Shown piece after piece: positions 47,394 to 58,745 of a DNA stretch of 64,000 bases. Where the stretch lies: assembly GCA_001574975.1 (NCBI GenBank), contig KQ965743.1, forward strand, positions 309,660 to 373,659. The letters are read 5' to 3'. The position numbers and the translations under genes are program-made. Below the pieces are notes generated by a model. The model saw only the letters and a list, made by a program, of their open reading frames with translations. It was not told where the DNA came from and made no database searches. The stretch comes from Gonapodya prolifera JEL478 (taxonomy: Eukaryota > Monoblepharomycota > Monoblepharidomycetes > Monoblepharidales > Gonapodyaceae). Position 1 is the stretch's first letter. Each line of letters starts with the position of its first letter.

Positions 47394-49493
47394 CTAGCAG
47401 CACTCCTTGGTCTCATCAACCTCGTCCAGCACCAGTGTCATGGGCTTGAACTTCCGGAAGACGACGGACCCTGCGCCGATCCCGATAATGCACATGAAAA
47501 ACACGCCAACGTTGAACGTCATCGTCAGGAGCATGACGCAGTAGCCCTGTAGGCGGCGGCGGTGGGGTTCGGGTGGGTTAAAAGGGGACCGGTTTGGGGG
47601 TGGAGCAAAACTAGGGAAGAGAAGACTCACCAGCCCCACAGTAACCACGGTGACAATAAATCTCTGGCCGTCAACCTTGAGACCCTCGAGGATGTACGGC
47701 TCGCCCGAGCGGATGCGCTTGTCCTCAGCGGCGGTCCATGACTGCTCCATGATGCCTCTGTTCCCGGGGGACGGGGCGAGCGACGGAGCGACCGTAAGGC
47801 AGACGAAGTAACGGTAAGTTATGGTATAAAGACACCCGCGGCAAAAGACAAACACACCTCCCAACGACGGCGCCCTCGAAGAAAAAACCGAGCAGGAACA
47901 CTGCGACGAGCGAGCCCGTGTATTGTAGGGCGTTGCGGGGGACCCAGGAGCGGAAGAGAAAGTAGTCTGCGATACCCACGCTGAGGGTGGGGGTGGTGGG
48001 CAGGTGGGGGGTAGGGGTAGGTGTTGTGAGCAGCGAGTACAAAGAGAATGAGGAAACGAGAGAAGATGCTCACTGGAAGTACATCAACATGGCGGGAACG
48101 GCGGACCAGTCGGCGTCGGCGTCTGTTGTTGTTGCTCCGCTGCTCGTGCTCGAGGGGGCGGCGGTTGCGGGTGAGGAAGAGGGAGAGGAGGGGGGGGAGG
48201 AGCCGTTGGATATTTGAGCGTTGACTCCGATGAGAGCGATGCAGGACCCCGTGGGGCGGCAGAAGCAGGAGTTGGGGGAGGTTTTGCACATTGACTGTGT
48301 GGGTTGGGTGGGTGGGAATGTGTTAGTTTTGGGAAGAGGGGGAGAAAACAGGAACAGAGATGTACGCACCGACCACGCGCGGCATTGGTTCATGCTCGCC
48401 ATTGTGCGGCACATGTCTGAGAGTACGGTCTGTGTGTCGGGTTGGGTTGGGGTTAGATAAGTTTCCAGCATGTGGTCGCAGGTGGAGTCGCGTACCAGGG
48501 TCTCGCACGATGACTTGACGGTATTATCCGTCGTCGTGCAGTTGGTGCACCCGGCCATGTCCATATCATTGCACATGCTATTGATCAGGGTCTGTGCCTG
48601 TGTTGTGTTGATGAACCCCTGCGATGCCAGCGTGGACGCGGACGCGTTGGTGCATTTGGCGACGACGGACCCTGCAGCACAGAGCTTGGTGATGTCGGTG
48701 CATTGTGCGGCGGGGGAGGAGGCGATTTTGGAGACGTCGCCGCAGGCGGAGGAAAGGAGGGTGAATGGGTCGCACCTGGGGTGCATCGGGGATGGGTCTC
48801 GGTCAGTGCTTCGCGATTAAGAATCGGTGTCCGAGTGGAGCGACGGACAGTTCAGCTTCACTCCACTCGGGTACACCTCTTTCCGTTCAATCTCGCATTT
48901 CGCTCCTCCGGCCTTGCGACCTCTGTTGCGAACCCCCCCCCCCCCCCGCGCCTTCTCCACTTACCAGGTGCCAAGAGCCGAGGACTGGACTTGGCAAACT
49001 TTGTAGACTGTGCACGCGGAGAGGTACGGCTGGAAAAAACAGGCCAGGGTAGGGCATGGGAAGCACGGAAGGCACGACCGCACATGTCAAGTTCGGCTTC
49101 CCCACACAGCACGTTCCCCCACTCCGCACGTACCGACGCATTACACAGTGACACGAGCTGAGTAGTCGCCGCGGTGTAGTCGAGCGACGCGCAGTCTGCA
49201 GTTGCAGGGTTTGCCAGACAGGTCTCGAGCGATGCGGCAGCGAGTGCGGGGGCGGGGGCGGAGAGCAGGGCAACGAGGAGTGCGACGCATCCTGCAATTT
49301 TCGCCGTGCGGCGCGGAGGTGGATGCTTGGGTGTGCGAGTGGTGCGGGGTGCAGGTTGGAGTTGGGTAGCGGATGGGATCGCGAGGGGGGAGAGGACGAG
49401 AGGACGGGAAGGAAAGGAAACAAAGAGTAGAGAGGAAAAAGATAAGAAATGATGGCGAATCGCTCGTGCGCGGGACTAAGAAGACCGTACCAT
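47394..49493 (-). CDS. CTR: Ctr-family copper transporter with Cys-rich ectodomain
   Basis: High-affinity copper importer, trimeric with three TMs. Exons from the C-terminus back: 47394-47546, 47631-47757, 47858-47980, 48074-48294, 48370-48775, 48965-49029 and 49134-49325, all in phase. TM1 region: MLMYFHVGIADYFLFRSW and LQYTGSLVAVFLLGFFFEG; TM2/3: YCVMLLTMTFNVGVFFMC with the MxxxM motif, then GIGAG with GxxxG. The tail ends ECC, a Cys pair usual in Ctr proteins. The first exon starts with a signal peptide (VALLVALLSAPAPALA) but no in-frame ATG; an ATG at 49493-49491 directly followed by a GT donor would supply Met alone. The ectodomain of about 250 residues has many paired cysteines, which is unusual. 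Total about 429 aa. Confidence 0.85.
48827..48876. repeat. Inverted repeat in a Ctr intron
   Basis: gtgtccgagtggag at 48827-48840 pairs with ctccactcgggtacac at 48861-48876 across a 20-nt loop, with a two-base bulge. It lies in the intron before the main Cys-rich exon. Confidence 0.8.
48933..48947. repeat. C15 homopolymer (plus strand) in a Ctr intron
   Basis: Fifteen C on the plus strand, so fifteen G in the sense strand of the minus-strand gene, just after the 48965 splice donor. The G run may affect splicing or form a quadruplex; the latter is inference. Confidence 0.85.
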
Positions 49494-50052
49494 AATTGAG
49501 GTGTAATCGCCGAGTGCAGCAAAAATCGCTCAAGGGATGTGGGGTGCCCGAAAAAAAAAAGAAGACACCCAGCCCGCCAAGTCAACTAATACGTGTCACG
49601 GAGAGGCAGCCTATCACATAACCGCACCCCCTCGACCGCACCCGGACTGACAATTGTGCGTATCATTTTTCATTTCAACTTTACACTGTCTCTTTGGAGA
49701 GGAAAAAAAAACAATTTCGTAGAATGCAAACGCTTTGTACAGAAAAACGACGACTTTTCACGCCACAATTGCACTTGCAGTGGCTTACGTACTCTTGCGC
49801 GCCCGCGTGGAGGCAGGTCGGAGTAACCTCGGATCGGGTCAGATCAATGTCAATGAAGAAGAGACAATCCAATCGCAGTACCGTATCGCATCGCACCACC
49901 GCATCGTCCGGGGTGAGCCCTGCTCAACCCCTACACCCCAACACACTCCACCCACACTCCACCAACACTCCACCAACACTCCACGGTCCACTCCACCCCC
50001 ATCTCTCCCGCCACGTCTTCCCCTTCCCAGCGACAAAGAGTTCCATTACTTG
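49494..50052. other. Upstream region of the Ctr gene (about 560 bp)
   Basis: Between the Ctr start and the end of the methyltransferase gene, both leftward. It should hold the Ctr promoter and any copper-responsive site. Open frames here lack family features. A 12-bp tandem repeat lies inside. Confidence 0.45.
49940..50000. repeat. 12-bp tandem repeat acactccaccaa
   Basis: About four imperfect copies of acactccaccaa/acactccaccc in the intergenic region upstream of the Ctr gene. Short satellite-like array without evident function. Confidence 0.7.
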
Positions 50053-50985
50053 TCACTTTGCCACGCTCTCAGACGTGTACAGAAAGATCCACGAGTCCAC
50101 GCGCGACTTGAGTCGGTGTTGCACGCCTTTCGCGGGTGTCCATCCAGGGATAGAGTATCCCACCGTCACGATCCTGTTTGTCCAATATGAAAGCAGCGTG
50201 GTACGAAGGTGAGTGGGTTCGACAGGGTGGTTGGAAAGTGCCGGAGGGGTGGATAGTATGGAGAGATGTGAAAGTAGCATGGTAAGTTGGTGAATGGGTT
50301 GGGCACAGACATCGGGATAACGTTGGTGGAGACGATATGAGATGGTAAGTCGCGTGGGTAGGTACATAAGAGGGGTACGTGTGATGGATTCGAAGGATGA
50401 GGACTCGTCATAAAACTCCATTCCTCCCGCACACCGCCCAACGCACCTCTTCCCCGTCCTCACAACCTCCATCTCCACGCCCTCGTCCATGAGGGTCGCG
50501 TCCGAGCTCGCCAAGTCCCGGTCGTCTTCCTTTCCCTTCCCTTCTCCATCTTTATTGCACGTGCCCTCTGCGTCCTTTTCGGCACCTGAGCTCAGCCACC
50601 GCGCCAGAAGCGGCGACAGCTCTTGAAGCGCCGCGGGGAGGAGGTACAGCACGACGAGCGTCGCGGTGGGGGGGATGTCTGATTGTGGGGTATGTGAGGT
50701 AAGGACGGTAGGTGAGAGGGAAAGGAAAGGAATACGAGATGTGAGTGAGCGCGCCTCACAAATCCACCCGCACCACCACAACCCTCTCCACCACTTAACT
50801 CACCAACATCAAACATATCCTCCTCCACAATCTCGCCCCTCGCCTCTCGCCCCCCACTGGCGCCGAATCCGGCCTGCGCGATCTTCTTCCGCGCAATCGC
50901 CGCAAGTTGCGGGTCCAGCTCTACGCCGATCCCGCGACGTGCTGAGCGACGAAGTGCGGCGACGATGACTAGGTTGGGGGAAAGA

Positions 50986-51017
<32 letters not shown>

Positions 51018-51815
51018 ATGGTGAGGAACGAAGATAGGGGCCGCGTGTGAGAAAAAAGCAACGGTAGCGGCACGCAACACCGAAAAAAGAAAACAAACGA
51101 CCGCGTGAGAAAAAGGTTATGATCACCCCACGCGTCGCACGTGGTAGCGATAAGAACTCCAAGGACGCGCCCGCGCACAACCCAAGGACCCCGCGACGGC
51201 CGCGCTCATCTCCCGCGGCCCGCCCCCGGGTCCACAGATCGCGCGCTCCGTTGCGTGACCACGTTCCGTGGCTCATCTCCCCTCTCCTGGACGCGTCCGG
51301 CCCAAATCTCCCGCTCGCACTCCGGGACTCCTCAACTACCCTTCCCCTCCCCCCATGTCGGCTCCGCTGCGCCCCCACACCCGGCCCCGCACGCGAACGC
51401 AAGTCTCACCTCTTCCATCGCCGCATCCCAAGTCGACGACTTCGTCAGTGGGCCGGACGGCGGCCACGTCTAGCGCAGCCTCGACGATTTCGGGGTTTGC
51501 GGGCACGAAGGGGGCCACGAAGGGCGTTCCCGTCAGCGGGGCGCTGTTGACTGCTCACGTTCCGTTGCGCGGTGGGGTGTTTGTGCGGGTGGGAGTGGGT
51601 TCGCAGCGGCGGTGGGGTAGGGATGAGTGACGGAACCCAGCAAGAGATGACGCTGCCGCGCGGATTTGTGTACCTTTGACGCCGGCGAACTCGTTGTGCG
51701 TTTCGGGCATGTGCGCGGGGACTTCGGAGTCTGCGAAGGGGAGCGACATGGGCGTGTGGGGTATTATCGGGGGAGATGGTATGGTGCCCCGAAAACCTCT
51801 GGCCGCAGGGTTCAT
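50053..51815 (-). CDS. FAM173/ATPSCKMT-like lysine methyltransferase
   Basis: SAM-dependent Rossmann methyltransferase; animal relatives trimethylate a lysine of mitochondrial ATP synthase subunit c or adenine nucleotide translocase. Exons 51815-51674, 51550-51410, 50968-50804, 50678-50447 and 50173-50053 give 266 aa. Family blocks: VAPFVPANPEIVEAAL; SAM motif EVVDLGCGDGRVIVAAL; GIGVELDPQLAAIARKK; VEEDMFDVGDIPPTATLVVLYLLPAAL; and RIVTVGYSIPGWTPAKG, where the last intron (273 nt) is removed to join KR to IVTV. Start Met 51815 opens MNPAARGFRGTIP, weakly like a mitochondrial presequence; Met 51749 is an alternative. An acidic insertion sits near residue 190. Substrate not provable from sequence. 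Confidence 0.82.
50989..51017. repeat. G29 homopolymer in an intron
   Basis: Twenty-nine uninterrupted G on the plus strand. In the minus-strand methyltransferase transcript it is a C29 run about 20 nt before the exon 3 acceptor at 50969-50970, in the position of a polypyrimidine tract. Length is prone to sequencing and replication slippage. Confidence 0.9.
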
Positions 51816-53295
51816 ACTATTTTTTTTTATCGGCGGGAAAAAACGGCGGAGGGTGGGAGAAAGGTAAAGCGAGGAGCAGTAAAAGGAGACATAATGGTGA
51901 GACAAAGGAGGTTGGGATGGGGCCGCGGGGAGTTTTGGTGAATTGGATCAATGGGCAGGATGTGTGGGGGAGATGAGGGGAGGTGTTGCAAAAGGGAACC
52001 CAAGACGGGGTATTGTAATTTCCATGTCGCGTTCAGAATACCAAAAAAAAAAATAGTTTTGTCCGTTGGTGACGCCCCATGTGGCATCCAAAGAGCGCCT
52101 GAATGACACCATCATCCAGTGATTTAAATCATGAGGCGTGTGGGGGAGCGCGTTTCTTCGCGTTTGTTTTTGGTTGGCACGTTTTACCTTACCGGGAGAG
52201 TGCGAACGTACGAGCCCTTTCGCCGATGGTGGCTTGGTTGCTCGGCCTTGGCGGAGGCTGTGTGTTGTGACGTGACGAGCGGTAGCACAAGCCTACACTC
52301 TGACCATGATCTCCGTGTCGGTGGCTTGTGCTGTTCCGCCATTATTACGGTCGTTTGTCTGAGCCATGACTGGCACGTGGGTGCAATTCTCGGAACTATG
52401 CCGTCGCTCACCCAGAGAGGCAAGCCCATTGAGCTCCAATCTGGCCCATTGTGACGATGCATATCAAGGACAGTGATGAAACACAAAGTCCAGTCCACGG
52501 AGGGTTTGTGCTACCTGTTCTGTTTTGATGTTGGCGGGACAGCAAGTGCTCACAGGACCCGACGCAATGCCCCTGTTGAATGAATCAACGAACAGGAATT
52601 TGAAGTATGGTGATCAGCACTGAACTATCACGACACAGCTCCATGGAAAAAAGATTCTCATCGGGCTCTTAGATTGGGAAATGCGGTCAGTTTCAATTCT
52701 GCAAGGTCGTCACGGTTCGGTCATCAGCCCAAATAGTACGAGCCCCCAAACGTCCTCGTTCCGGTGTACATGTGGCGCGTTCCGTTTGTGAATGTGCTCG
52801 AAAATGTCCGCGGAGCACTACCATCCTGCGATAAGGGGCAGACTTTGACTTTCTAAGGCCTGAAAACTGAGAACGTGAGTGACCTCACGCGCATCATTTC
52901 AGCAGTGTTGTTTCCCATGCCATCTTGCACCAAAGAAGGAGCGTGCCATGCAAAAAACGATCGATTGCGATCGTCGTAGCTGTGTTTCTCATTCACCACA
53001 TTGGAGAATTGCACTCCGTTGTATTGCAACCGGCATGCATTTAACACGGACGGTCACGAACACCGACCAGATCCAAAACCACAGTCCACACTTTAGCAAA
53101 GCACCGACTGAATGTGGCTGTACATACGATAAATGAGTGATGAGGCGAATGTTGGGAGAAGAGACTTGATGGCTAACGTGAAAATGTGTGTGTACAGGGT
53201 ACAGGAGAGCGGCTTTTTGGAAAACGTAGCAAGCATGAACAAGCTAGTAAGATTATATAAACTAGAGTGGTCTCAAAAGGGGCAATCAGAAAAAG
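51816..53295. other. Gene-poor stretch (about 1.5 kb)
   Basis: No supported gene. A 107-codon frame at 52131-52454 (plus) and a 104-codon frame at 52184-52498 (minus) overlap each other and show no domain, targeting signal or splice support. No tRNA cloverleaf was found on reading both strands. The right end holds a TATA-like element for the next gene. Confidence 0.45.
53254..53261 (+). promoter_or_regulatory. TATA-box-like element
   Basis: tatataaa lies 34 bp before the next gene's first Met, so the leader would be very short if that Met is used; otherwise initiation may be at the Met at 53314. Sequence match only. Confidence 0.3.
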
Positions 53296-56200
53296 ATGAG
53301 AGGATTTGATTGGATGTCCGGCAGAATTTCTCTATGTCGACCACAGCCCCACATGCCAATCCGGCCCCTCCTCGCCCACACGGCGACCTGCGGGGCCATT
53401 GGACGGGCCACGGTGTGTCCGCGGTGCATCCCACGCCTGCTGCCCTCGCCGTCCCTGTCCGCGGCACTCGCGCACTCCCCGCAAGCAGTCCGCGTCTGCT
53501 GCCTGTCCACGCGCCCAGACGGCGACCCCCACGCGCCCGGCGCCAGCACTCCCGCGTCCTGGTTTGATCCCCTGGCGAATCCTCCGGGTGATCCCTTCTT
53601 CGTCGCGCTGTGGCAGTCTCTACTGGACCGCGCACTGCGTCCGCACTCTCCGTACCCGCTCTTGCCGGACGCGGACGCGCTGTTCAACGCAATCGAGAGC
53701 CACACGCCACCGCCCAACTACTGGCTCTTCGAGCCCGTGCCCGAAGAAAAGAAGACGACTCCGTACCCGTGGGATGTCTACATCGCACTTTGCAATGCGT
53801 CCCCTCCTGGCCCGGCCACAGTCCTGCGCAGACGGCACTTCGACGCAATGATCGCGTTTCTGATCAACGACTGGGTCGTGCAATACGCCGGACGCGTGGC
53901 GACGCTCGACAGGGTCCGCAGGGTGCTGAGAGACCTCATCCACACGCCGGTCGCCGTGCTCGGCGACTACTCCGAGGACGCCAATCGCGACGCAACGCCG
54001 CCAAACTCCCGTCTCTCTGGAGCACCGTTCGCCCGCTCCCTGCGATATCCCCCGCCGCACCCGACCTTTGCCATAAATGTCAACCACTGGCGCGCTCTCT
54101 TCGCCGCACACGCCGGGGTCGCGGCGCTCGACATCGACGCCCATTTGCGGGACGTTGTCGCTCTGCTCAACGCGTGTATCTCGCAATTGCCTGACCCGAA
54201 CATTGGCGACACACCAGCTCGTGATGACCTCGCGCGGATTCTGCAGGTGACGGGCACTCCTGCTCGTTTTCCGTGGGACCCCAGCTTCGAGGATCTCGAC
54301 TATCACCACGACGAGTTGTTGAGACAGCGCGGGTCGTTGCTACTGGACGTCCACGGCCAGAACCACGATCGGTCTACCCGTTCGCCCCCCCAAGGTCAAG
54401 ACCACGATCGGTTTCCCCCTTCACACCACTCCAAAAGTATGTGTCTACTCTTCTTCCGTTTGTCTACATACGCTTACGTGTCTTTTTGTCTGTCTATCTT
54501 CTCATCTACTTCCGCACTTTGTCGGTCCATGTTCTATTAAACATACTCTTTCGCCAATCTTCCTGCCTACCTTCCTGCCTGCATCCCATCCGATCACTCT
54601 TCTCTATTTCTCATCTCATTCCCACTCCAGCTCGCCCTCCCTCCACCTCCACCATCTCCACCTTCTCCTCGACACCCTTCCAACTCAAACCCGCCCTCTC
54701 CCGACTGAGCGACACCTCACACCCCCTGCCCCCGCTCATTCTTCTCCCCTTCCGCGTGCTCTTCGCGCAACTCGCGTCACACCCACACCCCGCACAGATC
54801 ATCTACCCCCTGCAACGGCTCCTGCTGTGGATGTCGCGCCGGCCCGTCCTGTGGGCGCTATGGGCCCGCCACAGGGGGTGGGAAGACGCCGCGGTGGCCG
54901 TTGCGCGGATCGAGGATGCGGGGCCGGCGAGGTTGTGGGAGTGGGTGGTGGACAGAGTTGTGGACGGTGCCGAGACGGGGCAGGTGGACGATGTGGACGA
55001 CGTAGTGGGGTCGACGGATGGCGACGTGGACCCGCCGGGACGCGGTCGACATCGAAACCCGGACGCTGAGGCATGGCGAACGATTGCCGAAGACACGGAC
55101 TCAGACGCATACGAACTCGTCTTAACTTCTCCCAAGCGACGCACGGGACTGAGCATCAAGCCTCGCGCAGACGCGCATCACACACCCAGCTACAGCGCTT
55201 TGCCGTACGGACTCGCGCCGGTCCAGCCGCACGTCGTCGCGGTCCTCCTCCTTGCCTCGGCCGCGCACGATGCGAGATTGAATGGGGAGGACGCGGCGCG
55301 TGCGGCGTTATGGTCGGCACGAGGCGCCGGGCCAGCGTACTCATCGCTTTCCCCCTCGCAGTCGCAAGGCCAGGACCAGGGCCAGGGACCACTCCTCCCG
55401 CGCCTCCTTTCCGTTCCCTGGATCACGCGTGTCCTCTCCCCACCAAAACACCACACGGATACGACCGCCGAAAAAGCTGCCCAGATCGAGCTCGTCACGT
55501 ATCTCGCGGTGCTCAGAAACCGGCACGACGCGCTGGCGAAGGACCTCGCGGAGGTGCAGCGTGTCGAGGAGGCCATGGGCGGGCTCATCCTCGGCCCCGC
55601 CGTGTGCGCCGCCCTCGCAGCCTTCTATGCCCGCCACGACCCCTACATAGCCGAGCCGTGGGCGCTCAGGGCTTTTGCGGTGAAGGGTTGGAAGGGGTGT
55701 GCGAGCCACTTTGCAGCGATGGCGTGGGCGCGGGTGGGGGAGGGGAAGAATGTGGCGCAGTGGGCCAATGAGGGAAATATTGAGGCCAAGTCGGCCGCGA
55801 TAGAGGTGAACGTGAGGGAGGCGAGGAAGTTGTTGGGCGTGCGGTTTGGACACGAGGATTACGAGGATGAGAGGTGGGTGGAGAGGGGTGGGGATGGCAG
55901 ATCACGGACAGACGACGGCGATGGTGAGAGCAATGATGACGAATACGAGGATGTAGGTGTGGCCGAGGACAACGCCACACTGCGGCGCGCCGTCGAGCAT
56001 CTTCAGAGGGCCGATAAGTTCATGGAGAAGCAATACCCGACGCCCTCGCTCAGACAGACCTTGTCCGGGATTTCATCTGTGGACCCCGACCATCGCGGCA
56101 TCAAGTACATGGACTTGGAGGCGGCGCGGCAACTTGTGGAAGGCTGGCGAATGGTTGGAGAGGAGGTGAAGATGCGCGGTGCTGTGTCGCGGGCCGAGGC

Positions 56201-56327
56201 AGTTGGTGGGCGCGGTGTGCTGGATGGGACGGTGTGCTACGTGTCTCTGGACAGTGTGCGGATGGGTCCGCGGTGGTGGGAGGGGATTCATGGGTGGGTG
56301 CAAGGATGGGGTGAGGATGAGTTGTGA
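53296..56327 (+). CDS. Large unknown protein, probable mitochondrial presequence
   Basis: Family not recognised. Exons 53296-54436 and 54631-56327 join in phase (GTATGT donor, cactccag acceptor) to 945 aa. The first 75 residues are rich in Arg, Ala, Ser and Cys with almost no acids (PHMPIRPLLAHTATCG, SAALAHSPQAVRVCCLSTR), as in a mitochondrial presequence. The body has helical stretches (WDVYIALCNASPPG, MIAFLINDWVVQYAGR, IIYPLQRLLLWMSRRPVLW, AFAVKGWKGCASHFAAMAWA) suggestive of an alpha-solenoid of the PPR/TPR/Sel1 type, though no clear repeat register is visible. A low-complexity linker with two GQ(N/D)HDR copies lies at the splice. Role in organelle gene expression is possible but unproven. 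Confidence 0.7.
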
Positions 56328-58745
56328 GTTGTGGGTGCGTGGGGCGCGTGGCTTTCGAGTGGGTGGAGGGCAAGTCGTGCATTTATTTATTAAGGTTTCC
56401 ACGTGTAATGAACTGTAATCCTCGTCCGGGTTCGCTTTTGGCCTTGGGTTGGAGTGCATCAAAGTTCTGCCGCTTTTCAAGCGGAACTGGTGCGCTACAT
56501 ACCAAAAACAGAGTAAAAACATGGAATGAAATGGAGTATGCCACTCATCAAGCAAGGATTTAAACGGAACGGACGAACGTTGTGAAAGTCTTTTCGTGGA
56601 CCCGACTGTTATAGACCATGAAAGGTAAGCGAACTTAGGTTGCCTTTTGCTCGACATTAACGAATTAGAGCGGCCGCTTCTTTGTCCCTACGACTCGTTG
56701 TAACTTAAGATTGGAAAGTGGAAAGTGAACGGACGCTTATTGGGCGAATACAAAACGAAGTGACACCTCCCATCGCAATGGTATTTGAACATTCGCACGA
56801 ATCCATAGACGCGGTACTCTCAGCTAGTAACACTCGCTCTCCTTCGCTACACACTGCTACACACTCCCACACTTTGCCCTGCCCCCTCGCTCTCCGTTGG
56901 ATCAGTTTTTCGTTTGTTTTTGTGTTTGAATTGGAAAAGATTAGCGCATGCGAAGTGGCGCGCACCCTCCGCATGAACCTATTCTCTTCCGCATGAGCAG
57001 CATCTAAGCTGAAACGCCCTCATTCGATCGGAAAAACTCGACGACCCGCGCACCACACAATTCTTGCCCAGCCAGCCTGAAAAAAGTCGAAACGAGAGAG
57101 GAGAGAGGGGACGGAAAAGGGAGAAAAAGACAAGAAAATATGGGGTGCGAGAGTCGTGGGCATGGGGTACGGAGGGCCTTACCCCTCGGGGGTGCATCGG
57201 CCATGAGACCGTGTCGATATTAATGGTATCGCTTCCGCAGTAGGTATCCGCACTAGTGCAACTGTCGTCTCGACACAGAGCCAGTTTACCCTTGGAAAAG
57301 TCGGAAGATTGAATCGAGTTGCCCAGTCCAATATTTCGCACTCCAATCACATAGCAAAGACGATTGCCGCAGAGAGCAACGAATATCATTCCAATCGCGT
57401 AGAATATGACGAAGCAAGTACCCCAAAAGGCGCATAGATTCAAAGAGACTTGCTCAAGTGTTGTGCTCTCCGCGCTCACTTCGGAGTTGGAACCCACTCA
57501 GAGCTGCACACATCTCATCCAAGACATCAAGACCAGCAATAGACTCGACGTCCGAGTCCGGCGCAGTGGTGTTGGACGTTGGTGTTCAACTCCGACAGAG
57601 GAATCGCTTGATGTCGACCCACACACGTCCATTTGCCAACAGCCCTTTGAGAAACTCGAGGTCTCATAGCTACCTCCATGTGTAAGGTAGCCCCAAGATT
57701 TCTTTGTTTCTCAAAGGGAAGTATTTTATCGCTGGTTCGGGTCACCAAGAATCTGTATTGATGCACCACACGGATCGAAAGAACCGCGATGCGATGTCAT
57801 CAACCAAGAGGAAGCGTGGAGAAGTATTCAGACGCCTTGTTCCTGCCCCTACGCTCTTCCAGATAAGCTCCCTGTCAACTTCTTTCATGGTCGCATGAAA
57901 CGTGTACCAAAGTGACCACATCGTGACGCAACGATTGCAACGAAGTGCCGACTTCCTCACGCTGTGGCGCGTTCGTTTCCTGGTGCTTGGAACTTGGGGA
58001 AGAAACAAAGGTCAAAACGTTTCTCGCGCAGGGACCTCCCGCCCTGCCTCCACCAACAGCTCGTTCATCTTCTGCTCAATCTCCATTCACCTGACATTCA
58101 ATATTATAATTACAGATCACCAGTTTGGCTGTTGCTCACGGCACCACGTTTTTCAGGATAAGTCAACTTCGTCGTCATCCAGTTCCAGTCCTACGTGTTA
58201 CCCAATGCACATCTGACGTCGTCGATCTCAGGTCTGCATCTTCGTTATTCGTCGTTCCGCTCAAATCTTCTCCCGCTTTCCGTACAGACGCTTTGGTATT
58301 TACTCGCCCGCATGCACATCGCTTGGCGAAGAATCTCGAGATTCCTTTAGTGTCTCAACATGTCATAGCATACATGGAACTCAAGTTGCATATCGTATCT
58401 CAACTTTTCGAGTTGAATTGTTTCATAATGACTTCACAACTGTGCACCGTTAAGCGGAATCGCACAAGGGAGCCCTCACCATACGCTCCCACGCATCTCC
58501 TTGGCTCGCCCTTCCTTCGCCTTCCTTCCACTTCCTCGCCAATCGCCAATTCGCTGCACTCGCCCCGCACCTCAAAGCTCTATCGCCTGCGGCCCGGCCG
58601 GCGGCACAGCCTTTTAGACCCGAGGTCCAACCAACGAACACACACGGGTCGACACCCATGAGCACCGACTATCGAATACGAATTTGATCGATTCACCACC
58701 ACCCCACCGCAATCCCCTCCCGATCTGCCCCCACCGCTCCCCACG
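56328..58745. other. Gene-poor stretch (2.4 kb)
   Basis: The largest gap in the window. One weak coding candidate on the minus strand (about 57150-57640) is listed separately. Other frames, for example 58125-58661 on the plus strand, start at non-ATG codons and lack motifs. CT-rich sequence before 58746 is likely leader of the GTPBP gene. No repeats or tRNA recognised. Confidence 0.45.
57180..57497 (-). CDS. Possible small single-pass membrane protein exon
   Basis: Weak candidate. The frame contains one good TM helix (WGTCFVIFYAIGMIFVALCG) followed by a Cys-containing hydrophilic part (LALCRDDSC, ADTYCGSD). A caag acceptor near 57445 and an upstream GTGAGC donor near 57477 could join it to an acidic stretch with GLDVLDEMCAALSGF. 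I could not settle a start or stop. No family recognised; may be chance. Confidence 0.25.

Noticed and set aside
48821-48880. tRNA-like sequence (tccgagtgg reminiscent of a D-arm)
   Set aside because: No acceptor stem, anticodon arm or T-arm; only a simple hairpin.
52131-52498. Overlapping frames of about 105 codons on both strands
   Set aside because: No domain, signal peptide, splice or composition support; the frames exclude each other.
58125-58661. 179-codon frame on the plus strand
   Set aside because: Opens at a non-ATG codon; low-complexity Ser/Pro/Arg content; ends in the probable GTPBP leader.
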